Positions 30,074 through 39,059 of a DNA stretch of 64,000 nucleotides are shown piece after piece. Source of the DNA: Nocardioides ferulae (GTDB lineage: Bacteria; Actinomycetota; Actinomycetes; Propionibacteriales; Nocardioidaceae); contig NZ_QZVR01000022.1 of the NCBI RefSeq assembly GCF_003660455.1, positions 38,452-102,451 on the forward strand, given 5' to 3'. Numbering within the stretch: position 1 is the stretch's first letter; each line of letters begins with the position of its first letter. A model generated the notes under the pieces. That model had not been told where the DNA came from and searched no databases. It worked only from the letters and a program-made list of their open reading frames with translations. The position numbers and the translations under genes were made by a program.

Positions 30074-30100
30074 AACAGCGCGGTCCGGCGACCCATTCCC
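30074..30100 (-). promoter_or_regulatory. sigR: SigR-dependent autoregulatory promoter
   Basis: On the minus strand GGGAAT is followed after exactly 18 bases by GTT. This equals the known SigR consensus GGAAT-N18-GTT. Transcription should begin near 30067, just upstream of a GTG at 30064 and an ATG at 30061 that would give the long SigR form. Confidence 0.8.
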
Positions 30101-30122
30101 TCAGCGTCGCTCGGCCGGGGTC

Positions 30123-30794
30123 TCAGTCGCCGATGATCTCGCGCACCAGCCACTCGAGCACCGCCTCGACCACGACCTCCATGGCGAGCTCCGGGGTCGC
30201 CGACCCGCTCTTGCGGACGTGGAAGCCGTGGTCGGCGTCGGGCACCACCGTCAGGTCGACGTGTCCGGGCAGGTCCTCGGGGAACTCCTCGGGCCGGCCC
30301 ATCGTGTCGCGCTCGCCCTGCACCAGCAGCGTCGGCACGCCGACCGCGAGCAGCTCGGGCAGCCGCGACTTCTCGGGCCTCCCCGGCGGATGCAGCGGGA
30401 AGGCGAGGGCCAGGCAGCCGGCGGCGTGCAGGTGGGCGGCGCACCGGGCGGCGGAGCGGGCGCCGGCCGACCTGCCGCCCACGACGAGCGGCACCTCGCG
30501 CTGCAGGTGCCGCGCGGCCGCCGTCAGCGCGGCGTCCAGCGTCGGCGGCGGGGTGGCCACCTTGCGGCCGGCGCGCTTCCACGGCTGCTCGAGCCGCACC
30601 ACCTCGAAGCCGTTCGCCGGGAGGTGGGTGGCCAGTGCGGTCAGGTCGGCGGTGTCGATGCCGTTGCCGGCGCCGTGGCTGAGCAGCAGCGTGCCGAGCG
30701 GCTCGGCGGCGAATCCGTGCTGGGCGTCGTGCGGATGGTCGGTGACCAGTCTGGCCTCGCCGTGCGGTGTCTCGATCACGCACTGGGTGCTCAT
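30123..30794 (-). CDS. Alpha/beta hydrolase family protein
   Basis: The 223-residue hydrolase has an oxyanion strand LLLSHGAGNG, the nucleophile elbow GGRSAGAR, an aspartate in VQGERD and the histidine in DADHGFH. This short form without lid resembles the KANL3/Tex30-type dienelactone-hydrolase-like group. ATG 30794 overlaps the stop codon of the SRAP gene as ATGA, so the two are co-translated. The substrate is unknown. Confidence 0.9.
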   Translation of the reverse strand: MSTQCVIETPHGEARLVTDHPHDAQHGFAAEPLGTLLLSHGAGNGIDTADLTALATHLPANGFEVVRLEQPWKRAGRKVATPPPTLDAALTAAARHLQREVPLVVGGRSAGARSAARCAAHLHAAGCLALAFPLHPPGRPEKSRLPELLAVGVPTLLVQGERDTMGRPEEFPEDLPGHVDLTVVPDADHGFHVRKSGSATPELAMEVVVEAVLEWLVREIIGD

Positions 30795-31588
30795 CGGCGA
30801 TCCTGCCGAGCCGGGTCGGTCAGGTCGGCGGGAAGGCCCGCCGGCACCTCCTCCAGCGGCAGCGGCTCGAGCAGCTCGGGTCCGTTGTTGCGCACGTTGC
30901 TGACCAGCGTCGAGACCGGATAGGCCTCCAGAAGCCCCGGCGAGGCCGGAGTGAGCAGTCCGAGCAGGGAGTCGCCGGCGGTACGCGGGTCGAGCCAGGA
31001 CGACCAGCGCTCGCGCTCCACCATCAGCGGCATCCGGTCGTGGATGTGGCCGAGGGTGTCCTCGGCCTGGGTGGTGATCACCGTGCAGGTCCAGCGGAAC
31101 CGCTCGGGGTCGTCGTCGGCCCGCGTGGGGTCGCGCCAGATCTCGTAGAGGCCGGCCATGGCCAGCGTGCCGTGGTCGCGGGGGCGGATGAAGAACGGCT
31201 GCTTGCGCGGCTTGCCGCGCGAGGTCAGCTGCTCGGTCGGGTACCACTCGAAGTAGCCGTCGGCGGGCAGCAGGCAGCGCCGCGCGGCGAACGCCCTGCG
31301 GAAGGCGGGCTTCTCCGCGACCGTCTCCATCCGCGCGTTGATCATCCGGTTGCCGATGGCGGGATCCTTCGCCCACGAGGGCACCAGCCCCCACCGCAGC
31401 ACCCGCAGCTGTCGTTCGGGGGGCTCCGGGGAGTCCTTGGTGGGAGGCCGCTCGACGACCGCGTAGACCTCCTTGGTCGGGGCCACGTTGAAGTCGGGGG
31501 CCAACGGCGTCGGCACCCGGCTCTCGACGACCTCGAACTCCTCGACGAGGTCCTCGGGGCGCCGGCTCGAGGCGTAGCGACCGCACAT
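30791..31588 (-). CDS. SRAP (HMCES/YedK) DNA-abasic-site crosslink protein
   Basis: The 265-residue protein begins MCGRYA with the catalytic Cys2 that links covalently to abasic sites in single-stranded DNA. Other family signatures are N34 in FNVAPT, INARMETVAEKPAF, GYFEWY and the histidine in GHIHDRMP. TAGGGT lies 6 bases before ATG 31588, so the message is probably leaderless. It overlaps the alpha/beta hydrolase gene downstream. Confidence 0.95.
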   Translation of the reverse strand: MCGRYASSRRPEDLVEEFEVVESRVPTPLAPDFNVAPTKEVYAVVERPPTKDSPEPPERQLRVLRWGLVPSWAKDPAIGNRMINARMETVAEKPAFRRAFAARRCLLPADGYFEWYPTEQLTSRGKPRKQPFFIRPRDHGTLAMAGLYEIWRDPTRADDDPERFRWTCTVITTQAEDTLGHIHDRMPLMVERERWSSWLDPRTAGDSLLGLLTPASPGLLEAYPVSTLVSNVRNNGPELLEPLPLEEVPAGLPADLTDPARQDRR

Positions 31589-31637
31589 GCCGCCACCCTA
31601 GTGCGGCACGGTCCCGGACGGGCGCCGCGCCGGCCGG

Positions 31638-32366
31638 TCAGCCCCGGGCGAGCTCGTCGAGCGCCACGGCTGCCGCACCGGCCTCGTCGGCGCCGGCGGC
31701 GCCCTGGTGCCCGGTGCCGGCGGGCAGCCCCTCGATCCAGACCCGGGTGCGGTCGTGGTCGTGCTGGAGGAGCCGCCGCAGGAGCGCCACCCGGCTGCCC
31801 AGCGCGTCGTCGCGGGACACCAGCGCCGCGATCCTCCGGGGCCCGACCCTGCCCACGGTCCGGGACCGGCCGACGACCGCGCGCACCGTCTCTCCGACGG
31901 CGCCGACCCGGTAGGCGTGCTCCACCGGGTCGTCGGCCGGCGACACCTCGACGACCAGCAGCGCCGGCGGCTCGCCCCCTGCGGCCAGCACCTCGGAGAG
32001 CCGCGCCACCAGGTGGGCCTGGGTCGACAGGCCGGTCATCGGGTCGGCGCAGTCGAGCCGGTGCAGGTAGCCCAGGGTGCAGTCCGCCCAGCCCGACCCC
32101 AGCGCGTGCACCTCCTCGTAGGACGGGTCTCGTCCCAGCACCTGCCGGGAGGTCGTGCGCAGCCCGTCGAGCGCCTCCTCCAGAGGCGTCCCCACGCTCG
32201 CCAGCCCGCGCCCGGCCTCCCGGCAGGCGTCGACGGATCCCGCCCCCGAGATCCAGGCCTCCCCCACCGCCACGAGCGGCGCCGGCAGCGCCGACCGCTC
32301 GAACGGTTCCCGCCCGGTCCCGGGGACGGCGGTCGACCGTCGTGTCCAGAACACGTTGATCGCCAC
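31638..32366 (-). CDS. Degenerate GGDEF-like protein
   Basis: The 242-residue soluble protein contains DPMTGLSTQAHLVARLSEVL (about 110-130), which resembles the first motif of diguanylate cyclase domains, followed by alternating strands and helices (ALLVVEVSP, GRVGPRRIAALVS). The GG(D/E)EF signature loop and metal sites are missing, so it should not make cyclic di-GMP. An N-terminal 105 residues are unassigned. GTG 32366 has GGGAGG at good spacing. Family assignment is tentative. Confidence 0.65.
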   Translation of the reverse strand: MAINVFWTRRSTAVPGTGREPFERSALPAPLVAVGEAWISGAGSVDACREAGRGLASVGTPLEEALDGLRTTSRQVLGRDPSYEEVHALGSGWADCTLGYLHRLDCADPMTGLSTQAHLVARLSEVLAAGGEPPALLVVEVSPADDPVEHAYRVGAVGETVRAVVGRSRTVGRVGPRRIAALVSRDDALGSRVALLRRLLQHDHDRTRVWIEGLPAGTGHQGAAGADEAGAAAVALDELARG

Positions 32367-32530
32367 GGTGCCTCCCCCGTTCCCACCGGTCCGTCGTACG
32401 CAGCAGGGACGGCGCCGCTCCCGGGCCATGACGCGGTTTCCCCGAACTTTCTCCCCACGCCCTCCGATCGGCGCCACTGCAGCCCCGCGCCCGCCCGTCA
32501 TCTTTCGGGGCGTGGGCCGTTGAACCGGGC

Positions 32531-34123
32531 ATGACGTCCCCCGCCGCCGCGCCGGAGCTCGACGCTCCGGCCGACGCCGAGCTGATCTCGGCGGTCCGTG
32601 GCGGCGACCTCGAGGCCTTCGGGCAGCTGTTCGCCCGCCACGTCGACGCGGCTCGCCGGCTGGCCCGGCAGCTGGTGCCCACCGCGGACGTGGACGACCT
32701 GGTCTCCGACGCGTTCGGCAAGGTGCTGGGCGTGCTGCAGCGCGGCGGTGGCCCGGACCTGGCGTTCCGCGCCTACCTCCTCACCGCCCTGCGCCGGGTG
32801 CACGTGGACCGGCTGCGCGCCGGCGCCCGGCTGCGCAGCACCGACGACCTCACGCCGTACGACGCGGGGGTGCCGTTCCGGGACACCGCGGTGGAGGGCT
32901 TCGAGTCCAGCACCGCGGCCCGTGCGTTCGCCTCGCTCCCGGAGCGCTGGCGGATGGTGCTGTGGCACCTGGAGGTCGAGGGGCAGAAGCCGGCCGACGT
33001 GGCGCCGCTGCTGGGGATGAGCCCGAACTCGGTGTCCGCGCTGGCCTACCGGGCCCGCGAGGGCCTTCGCCAGGCGTTCGTGGCCATGCACGCCCAGGAC
33101 GTGGCGGACGACGCCTGTGCCCGCGTGCGGTCCGAGCTGGGAGGCTTCGTGCGCGGCGGCCTCTCACGTCGCGACCGGACCAAGGTGGAGGACCACCTCC
33201 AGCAGTGCCGCCCCTGCGCCGGCGTCTACCTGGAGCTCAGCGAGGTCAACGCCGACCTGGCAGCGGTGCTGGCGCCGCTGGTGCTGGGCACGGCCGCGAC
33301 GGCCTACCTGGGCGCCACCGGCGTCGTCGCCGCGGCGGGCACGACGGTGTCCGGGGCGCTCGGCTGGGTGGCGGCGCTGCCGGGCCGCGTGCGAGACCTG
33401 GTCGCCACGCAGGCCCCGGCCAGCGCGGCGGCCGGGATCGCCGGGGTGGCCGGCATCGCGGCCACCGTCGCCGTCGTCGGCGGGGTGGTGGTGACGACCC
33501 AGGACGACGGGCCCCCCGCCAGTGCCCCCGCCGGTGCCCCCTCGCCACCGCGGGCGGTGGCCTCCGACTCCCGCGGCACCCGAGCCGACGGGCCTGCGGC
33601 GCGGTCCGACGCCGGCGCCGGCCGCGGCTCCTCGGTCCCCATGACCGACCCCGCGACCGACCCCGGCACCGGGCAGGGGGCTCCGCCGACGGTCGCGGCC
33701 AGCACGGCCGGCACGGCCGCTCCACCCACGGACCCGCCGCCGCCACCGCAACCGCCGCCACCGCCCTCCGGCCCGCCGTCCGGCCCACCTTCGGCGGGGG
33801 TGGACGCCTCGGTCAGCGCCTCCTCCCGCGACCTCGCGGGCCTGCTCTGGGGGGTCGACGTGACGGTGCGCGGCCTCTCATCCGGGACCAGGGGGCGACT
33901 CCTGCTCAGCACGAACGCCCCCGCGGTCGCGCTCACGCTCGACCCGCGCTGCGGGCTGCTCCAGCTGGGCCGGGCGACCTGCCGGGCGCCCGGCCCGGCG
34001 ACGTACCGCTTCCTGGTGGTGCCGCTGCCGGTGGCGACGACCACGCTCACCTTCCGCGTGGCGCACGACGGGGGCGAGACCGACCCCACGGACGACACGG
34101 TGCGGGTGCGGCTGCACCGTTGA
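32531..34123 (+). CDS. ECF sigma factor fused to zinc anti-sigma, membrane and extracytoplasmic domains
   Basis: The 530-residue protein combines a sigma factor and its own control parts. Residues 15-180 are an ECF sigma with region 2 (DVDDLVSDAFGKVLGVL) and region 4 (VEGQKPADVAPLLGMSPNSVSALAYRAR, cited in two parts: positions about 143-170). Next is a zinc anti-sigma motif HLQQCRPC at about 222-229, hydrophobic segments at about 238-265 and 301-321, a Pro-rich linker (about 330-425) and a C-terminal beta-rich domain (about 430-530). The sigma part would be cytoplasmic and the last domain outside. Fused ECF proteins of this design are known in actinobacteria (ECF53-like) but are little studied. 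Confidence 0.88.
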   Translation: MTSPAAAPELDAPADAELISAVRGGDLEAFGQLFARHVDAARRLARQLVPTADVDDLVSDAFGKVLGVLQRGGGPDLAFRAYLLTALRRVHVDRLRAGARLRSTDDLTPYDAGVPFRDTAVEGFESSTAARAFASLPERWRMVLWHLEVEGQKPADVAPLLGMSPNSVSALAYRAREGLRQAFVAMHAQDVADDACARVRSELGGFVRGGLSRRDRTKVEDHLQQCRPCAGVYLELSEVNADLAAVLAPLVLGTAATAYLGATGVVAAAGTTVSGALGWVAALPGRVRDLVATQAPASAAAGIAGVAGIAATVAVVGGVVVTTQDDGPPASAPAGAPSPPRAVASDSRGTRADGPAARSDAGAGRGSSVPMTDPATDPGTGQGAPPTVAASTAGTAAPPTDPPPPPQPPPPPSGPPSGPPSAGVDASVSASSRDLAGLLWGVDVTVRGLSSGTRGRLLLSTNAPAVALTLDPRCGLLQLGRATCRAPGPATYRFLVVPLPVATTTLTFRVAHDGGETDPTDDTVRVRLHR

Positions 34124-34188
34124 CCGCTCCGTGACCGACGGCGCACCGGCGCCGGGTTAGCCGGACCCCCACCCGGGTACGGAGGGGC

Positions 34189-34710
34189 ATGACCGTCAGC
34201 AGACTCTTCGCCCGCCCGATGCTCGCCTCGATGTTCGTGGTGGGAGGCGCCAACGCCCTGCGCAACGCCACCGCCCTGGCCCCCACGGCGGCTCCGGTGA
34301 CCGACAAGCTCGCCGAGAAGGCGTCCCCGCAGCTGCCGTTGCCGACCGATCCGGTGACCTTCGTGCGCATCAACGGCGCCGCCCAGCTCGGCGCCGGAAT
34401 CGCGCTGGCGACCGGCCGGGCGCCGCGCCTGTCCGCCGCGGTGCTCGCCGCCTCCCTGGTGCCGACGACCTATGCCGGCCACCGCTTCTGGGAGGCGCAG
34501 GACAAGGACACCCGCAAGAACCAGATGATCCAGTTCTTCAAGAACGTCTCGATGCTCGGCGGGCTGCTGATCGCCGCGGGCGACACCGACGGTCGTCCCG
34601 GCGTCGCCTGGCGGGCGCGTCACGCCGCCCGTGACGCGCGCCGGGAGGCCAGGCACCTCGCCGGCACCGCCCGGCGCGAGGCCTCGCTGGCCAAGGCCAA
34701 GGTGACCTGA
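34189..34710 (+). CDS. DoxX-like membrane protein
   Basis: The 173-residue protein has four hydrophobic segments, beginning LFARPMLASMFVVGGANAL, followed by NGAAQLGAGIALATG and a motif TYAGHRFWEAQDK and NQMIQFFKNVSMLGGLL as in DoxX/SURF4-like proteins, then a basic Ala/Arg helical tail in the cytoplasm. GGAGG lies 6 bases before the ATG. The role of this family in bacteria is not settled; it is sometimes linked to redox complexes. Confidence 0.85.
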   Translation: MTVSRLFARPMLASMFVVGGANALRNATALAPTAAPVTDKLAEKASPQLPLPTDPVTFVRINGAAQLGAGIALATGRAPRLSAAVLAASLVPTTYAGHRFWEAQDKDTRKNQMIQFFKNVSMLGGLLIAAGDTDGRPGVAWRARHAARDARREARHLAGTARREASLAKAKVT

Positions 34711-34733
34711 GGCGCGCCGATAGGCTTGGGCGG

Positions 34734-36044
34734 GTGAGCCCCAGCCCGATCACCCCCGCGCCCAGCCCCACCGCCTCCCGGTGGGCCGACCCGTGGCCGG
34801 CGCCGCGGGCCCGGGGCCCGGTGACGGCCACGGTCTCGCTGCCCGGGAGCAAGTCGCTGACCAACCGGGCGCTGGTGCTCGCCGCGATCTCCGACGGCCC
34901 TTCGGTCGTACGCCGCGCCCTGCGCTCGCGCGACACCCTGCTGATGGCGGGGGCGCTGACCGCGCTCGGATCGAGCGTCGACACCGCGGGTGACGACTGG
35001 GTGGTGACCCCGGGTGTCTTCGACCGCGACGCCGCGGTCGACTGCGGGCTGGCCGGCACGGTGATGCGCTTCGTGCCCCCCGTCGCCGCCCTGTCCACCG
35101 GCGCGGTCGCCTTCGACGGCGACCCGCACATGCGCAAGCGGCCGATCGGCGAGGTGCTCGGTGCCCTGCGCTCGCTCGGCGTCGAGGTCGACGACCAGGG
35201 CCGCGGGGCGCTGCCGTTCACGGTCCGCGGCTCCGGCCGGGTCCGCGGCGGCACCGTCGTGGTCGACGCCTCGGCCTCCTCCCAGTTCATCTCGGCGCTG
35301 CTGCTGGCCGGCGCCCGCTACGACGAGGGGGTCGACGTGCGCCACGACGGCAAGCCGGTGCCGTCGCTGCCGCACGTCGAGATGACCGTCCAGGTGCTGC
35401 GCGAGCACGGCGTCGAGGTCGACGACGCCGACGCGAACCGGTGGGCGGTCGCTCCCGGCGTGGTCCGCGCGGTCGACCACGACGTCGAGCCGGACCTGTC
35501 CAACGCGGCCCCGTTCCTGGCCCTGGCCGCGGTGTCGGGAGGGTCGGTCACGGTGCGCGACTGGCCGGCCACCACCACCCAGGCCGGCGACGCGCTGCGC
35601 GACATCCTGGCCACGATGGGCTGCACCGTCGAGCGCGTCGCCGAGGGGCTGCGCGTCACCGGCCCCGACCGGCTGCAGGGCATCGACGTCGACCTGCACG
35701 ACGTCGGCGAGCTCGCGCCGGCCGTCGCGGCGTTGTGCGCGGTGGCGCACTCGCCCTCCCACCTGCGCGGCATCGCCCACATCCGGGGGCACGAGACCGA
35801 CCGGCTCTCCGCCCTCGCCACCGAGCTGGGCGCGCTCGGCGCCGACGTCACCGAGCATCCCGACGGGCTCAGCCTGCGACCGGCCCCGCTGCACGGCGGG
35901 GTGTTCCACACCTATGCCGACCACCGGATGGCGCACGCGGGCGTGATCGTCGCCGCCGCCGTCGACGACGTGCTGGTGCAAGACGTCGCCACCACCGGCA
36001 AGACCTTCCCCGACTTCGCCGACGTCTGGGCCGGCCTGCTGTGA
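34734..36044 (+). CDS. aroA: 3-phosphoshikimate 1-carboxyvinyltransferase (EPSP synthase)
   Basis: EPSP synthase joins PEP and shikimate-3-phosphate in aromatic amino acid synthesis. The 436-residue protein has the signature LPGSKSLTNRALVLAA near residue 35, DCGLAGTVMRF near 105, and RGHETDRLSALATELGALG near 345. TAGGCT lies 7 bases before the GTG start at 34734. Its stop codon overlaps the rsgA start as GTGA; the aroA-rsgA-hisN neighbourhood is common in actinobacteria. Confidence 0.97.
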   Translation: MSPSPITPAPSPTASRWADPWPAPRARGPVTATVSLPGSKSLTNRALVLAAISDGPSVVRRALRSRDTLLMAGALTALGSSVDTAGDDWVVTPGVFDRDAAVDCGLAGTVMRFVPPVAALSTGAVAFDGDPHMRKRPIGEVLGALRSLGVEVDDQGRGALPFTVRGSGRVRGGTVVVDASASSQFISALLLAGARYDEGVDVRHDGKPVPSLPHVEMTVQVLREHGVEVDDADANRWAVAPGVVRAVDHDVEPDLSNAAPFLALAAVSGGSVTVRDWPATTTQAGDALRDILATMGCTVERVAEGLRVTGPDRLQGIDVDLHDVGELAPAVAALCAVAHSPSHLRGIAHIRGHETDRLSALATELGALGADVTEHPDGLSLRPAPLHGGVFHTYADHRMAHAGVIVAAAVDDVLVQDVATTGKTFPDFADVWAGLL

Positions 36045-37054
36045 CCACGGGGCGGGGTGCGGGCCGCTACAGCGACCACGACGTCGAGCACTACGACCGG
36101 CCCCGCCGCAGCACCCGCCCCCGTACCAAGGAGCGTCCGAGCTACGACGACGCCGTGAGCGCCCGGGTCGTGACCGTCGACCGCGGCCGGTTCACCCTGC
36201 TGGTCGGCGAGGGCGCGGGCGCGACCAAGGTGATGGCGATGAAGGCCCGGCCACTGGGCCGCAAGGGCGTCGTGGTGGGCGACCGGGTGCGCGTGGTCGG
36301 CGACACCTCGGGAGCCGACGGCTCGCTGGCACGCATCGTGGAGGTGCAGGAGCGGTCCACCACCCTGCGCCGCACCGCCGACGACGACGACCCGGTCGAG
36401 CGGGTGATCGTGGCCAACGCCGAGCAGCTCGTGGTGGTCACCGCGCTGGCCGACCCCGAACCCCAGCCGCGGCTGATCGACCGCGCCCTGGTGGCGGCGT
36501 ACGACGCCGGGATGGCGCCGCTGCTGTGCCTGACGAAGGCCGACCTGGCCGACCCCGAGACGCTGCTTTCCACCTACCGCTCCCTCGGCGTGCCGTGGGT
36601 GGTCACCCGGCGCGGCGGCGACCTGGCGGAGGTGCGCGAGCGGCTGAGCGACCGGACCAGCGTGCTGGTCGGCTCCAGCGGGGTCGGCAAGTCCACGCTG
36701 GTCAACGCGCTGGTGCCGACCGCCGGACGCGAGGTCGGCATCGTCAACGCGGTGACCGGCCGGGGGCGGCACACCTCGACCTCGGCCTACATGCTCGCGC
36801 TGCCCGGCGGGGGGTGGATCGTGGACACCCCGGGCATCCGCTCGTTCGGGCTCGCCCACGTGCAGCCCGAGCACCTCATCGAGGCCTTCCCCGACCTCGA
36901 CGAGATGACCGAGGACTGCCCTCGTGGCTGCACGCACGGCAGCGACGAGCCCGAGTGCGGGCTCGACGAGGCGGTGGCCGCAGAGCAGGCCGACCCCGAG
37001 CGGGTGGCGTCGTTCCGCCGGCTGCTCGCCGCCCGCAGCGTCAGCGACTACTGA
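36041..37054 (+). CDS. rsgA: Ribosome small-subunit GTPase RsgA
   Basis: RsgA is a circularly permuted GTPase that helps late maturation of the 30S subunit. The 337-residue protein has an OB-fold N-terminus (about 40-110), the GTPase motifs in permuted order (LTKADL, GSSGVGKST near residue 210, DTPGIRSFG near 262) and a C-terminal zinc site CPRGCTHGSDEPECG near residue 290-304. Its GTG start overlaps the aroA stop codon. Length and order are typical. Confidence 0.96.
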   Translation: MTTGRGAGRYSDHDVEHYDRPRRSTRPRTKERPSYDDAVSARVVTVDRGRFTLLVGEGAGATKVMAMKARPLGRKGVVVGDRVRVVGDTSGADGSLARIVEVQERSTTLRRTADDDDPVERVIVANAEQLVVVTALADPEPQPRLIDRALVAAYDAGMAPLLCLTKADLADPETLLSTYRSLGVPWVVTRRGGDLAEVRERLSDRTSVLVGSSGVGKSTLVNALVPTAGREVGIVNAVTGRGRHTSTSAYMLALPGGGWIVDTPGIRSFGLAHVQPEHLIEAFPDLDEMTEDCPRGCTHGSDEPECGLDEAVAAEQADPERVASFRRLLAARSVSDY

Positions 37055-37072
37055 CCCGATGACGGGGAGCGC

Positions 37073-37519
37073 TCAGCCCGAGGTGCCGTACCAGGCGACC
37101 TGGGCACCGGCGTCGCCGGTGAGCACCGCATAGACCAGCGTCGCCACGCCGAGCAGCGCGACGAGCCCGGCGAGCAGCCAGCGCACCGGGCCGCCCCGGG
37201 CGTGCAGCGCGGTCGCGGCGGCCGCCGCGGCGGCGAAGCCGGTGATCACCAGGCGGAACACCTCGGCCCGCTCCTCGTGGGTCTCCACCAGCTCCGCCAG
37301 CGGCCCGCCGTAGGTGTTGGCCTCGGTCAGCTGCTCCCCGGAGAGGTAGGCGACCCACACCGCCGCGGCGGCGACCAGGGCGGCGATCACCAGCGGCCAG
37401 CGCAGCCAGTCCCGCCAGCGGGGGACGGCGTAGCCGATGCCGCCGAGGGCCGCCAGCGGACCCAGCACGACGGCGGCGTGCACGACCAGCGCGTGCAGCG
37501 GAAGACCGTTGACCTCCAT
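37073..37519 (-). CDS. DUF2231 membrane protein
   Basis: The 148-residue protein has four membrane helices (about 8-28, 38-60, 92-106 and 110-130) and begins MEVNGLPLHALVVHAAVVLG, a histidine-containing start typical of DUF2231. TAGCGT lies 6 bases before the ATG on the minus strand, indicating a leaderless message. It is divergent from hisN; its function is unknown. Confidence 0.85.
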   Translation of the reverse strand: MEVNGLPLHALVVHAAVVLGPLAALGGIGYAVPRWRDWLRWPLVIAALVAAAAVWVAYLSGEQLTEANTYGGPLAELVETHEERAEVFRLVITGFAAAAAAATALHARGGPVRWLLAGLVALLGVATLVYAVLTGDAGAQVAWYGTSG

Positions 37520-37525
37520 AGGTGA

Positions 37526-37554
37526 ACGCTAAACCAGATTCCTGAAAGTAGCCT
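37526..37554. promoter_or_regulatory. Back-to-back -10 boxes for the DUF2231 and hisN genes
   Basis: TAGCGT (minus, 37526-37531) and TAGCCT (plus, 37549-37554) each lie exactly 6 bases from the start codon they serve. Only 41 bases separate the two start codons, so the promoters overlap and both messages should be leaderless. Confidence 0.65.
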
Positions 37555-37560
37555 GTGGCC

Positions 37561-38493
37561 GTGTCCACCCGTTCCCCGGGCTCCCCGGGCTCCCCTGACT
37601 TCACCGATGACCTGCGCCTCGCGCACGTCCTCGCCGACGACGCCGACTCGCTGAGCAGCGCCCGCTTCAAGTCCCTGGACCTGCACGTGATGACCAAGCC
37701 CGACCTGACGCCGGTGACCGACGCCGACCAGGCCGTGGAGGAGGCGATCCGGCGCACGCTGTCGCGGGCCCGCTCCCGGGACGCGGTCACCGGCGAGGAG
37801 CACGGCACCACCGGCCACAGCCAGCGCCGCTGGATCATCGACCCGATCGACGGCACGAAGAACTTCGTGCGCGGCGTGCCGGTGTGGGCGACGCTGATCT
37901 CTCTCGTCGTCGACGACGAGGTGGTGGTGGGCGTCGTGTCCGCCCCGCAGCTGCAGCGTCGCTGGTGGGCGGCCAAGGGCAGCGGCGCCTGGACCGGCCG
38001 CTCCCTGCTCAAGGCCACCGCCTGCCGGGTCTCCGACGTACGCCGCCTGGAGGACGCCTCGCTCTCCTACTCGTCGCTGTCGGGCTGGGACGAGCGCGGC
38101 CGGCTCGACGACTTCCTGTCGCTGATGCGCCGCTGCTGGCGGACCCGCGCCTACGGCGACTTCTGGTCCTACATGCTGCTCGCCGAGGGGGCCGTCGACC
38201 TGGCCGCCGAGCCCGAGCTGGCCGTGCACGACATGGCCGCGCTCGACGTGATCGTGCGCGAGGCCGGTGGGCGGTTCACGTCGATGGACGGCACCCCCGG
38301 CCCGTTCGGCGGCAACGCGCTCGCCTCGAACGGACACCTCCACGAGGCGGCGCTGGCGTTCCTCGGGGCGCTCGCCGACGACGACACCGACGCCGACTGG
38401 CCGGCCACCGGCCCGGGGTCCGTCTCCGACCTGCGCCAGCACCGCACCCGCCCGGTCGCCGACGACCGGCCCGGGCCTCCTCCGGGGCACTGA
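37561..38493 (+). CDS. hisN: Histidinol-phosphatase of the inositol monophosphatase type
   Basis: The 310-residue protein is a metal-dependent phosphatase with the signatures GEEHG, WIIDPIDGTKNFVRG and a late HDMAALDVIVREAGG that place it with HisN histidinol-phosphatase rather than SuhB. The C-terminal 35 residues are a polar extension. GTG 37561 is preferred because TAGCCT is 6 bases upstream; GTG 37555 is inside that spacer. Linkage to aroA and rsgA supports the HisN call. Confidence 0.88.
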   Translation: MSTRSPGSPGSPDFTDDLRLAHVLADDADSLSSARFKSLDLHVMTKPDLTPVTDADQAVEEAIRRTLSRARSRDAVTGEEHGTTGHSQRRWIIDPIDGTKNFVRGVPVWATLISLVVDDEVVVGVVSAPQLQRRWWAAKGSGAWTGRSLLKATACRVSDVRRLEDASLSYSSLSGWDERGRLDDFLSLMRRCWRTRAYGDFWSYMLLAEGAVDLAAEPELAVHDMAALDVIVREAGGRFTSMDGTPGPFGGNALASNGHLHEAALAFLGALADDDTDADWPATGPGSVSDLRQHRTRPVADDRPGPPPGH

Positions 38494-38624
38494 CCCGCCC
38501 CGTGCACCGTCGCCCACCGGTCGGACGGACCGGCGTCGACCCTGGTCAGGTGCGGGGATCCGTCGTACCGTTCGCAGCATCGACGGATGCACCGAGACCC
38601 GAGTCGAACAGCGGAGGTGGCGCC

Positions 38625-39059
38625 ATGCGGATCAGCGACGTGCTCAAGGCCAAGGCCAGCCAGGAGGTCGTCACCATCGCTCCGGAGGCGGGGGTGCGTG
38701 ACCTGCTCGCCACCCTCGGCGAGCACAACATCGGTGCCTGCATCGTCAGCTTCGACGGCGGCGCCACCGTCGCGGGCATCGTCAGCGAGCGCGACGTCGT
38801 GCGGCACCTGCACTCCGACGGCACCGTCATCAACAACACCGTCGGCGCGATCATGACCGAGACCGTCGAGACGTGCGCCCCCGACGACCAGCTCGACGAC
38901 GTCATGCAGACGATGACCGACCACCGCATCCGACACCTGCCGGTGTGCCAGGACGGCCGCCTCGTGGGCGTGGTCAGCATCGGCGACGTGGTCAAGCACA
39001 AGATCGGCCAGCTGCAGTTCGAGCGCGACCAGCTCGACCACTACGTGAACCAGAGCTGA
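38625..39059 (+). CDS. CBS-domain protein
   Basis: The 144-residue protein consists of two CBS domains (about 8-65 and 75-135), with the second ending RIRHLPVCQDGRLVGVVSIGDVV. Stand-alone CBS pairs bind adenylate nucleotides and regulate partner proteins; no partner is obvious here. GGAGG lies upstream of the ATG at good spacing. Confidence 0.92.
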   Translation: MRISDVLKAKASQEVVTIAPEAGVRDLLATLGEHNIGACIVSFDGGATVAGIVSERDVVRHLHSDGTVINNTVGAIMTETVETCAPDDQLDDVMQTMTDHRIRHLPVCQDGRLVGVVSIGDVVKHKIGQLQFERDQLDHYVNQS

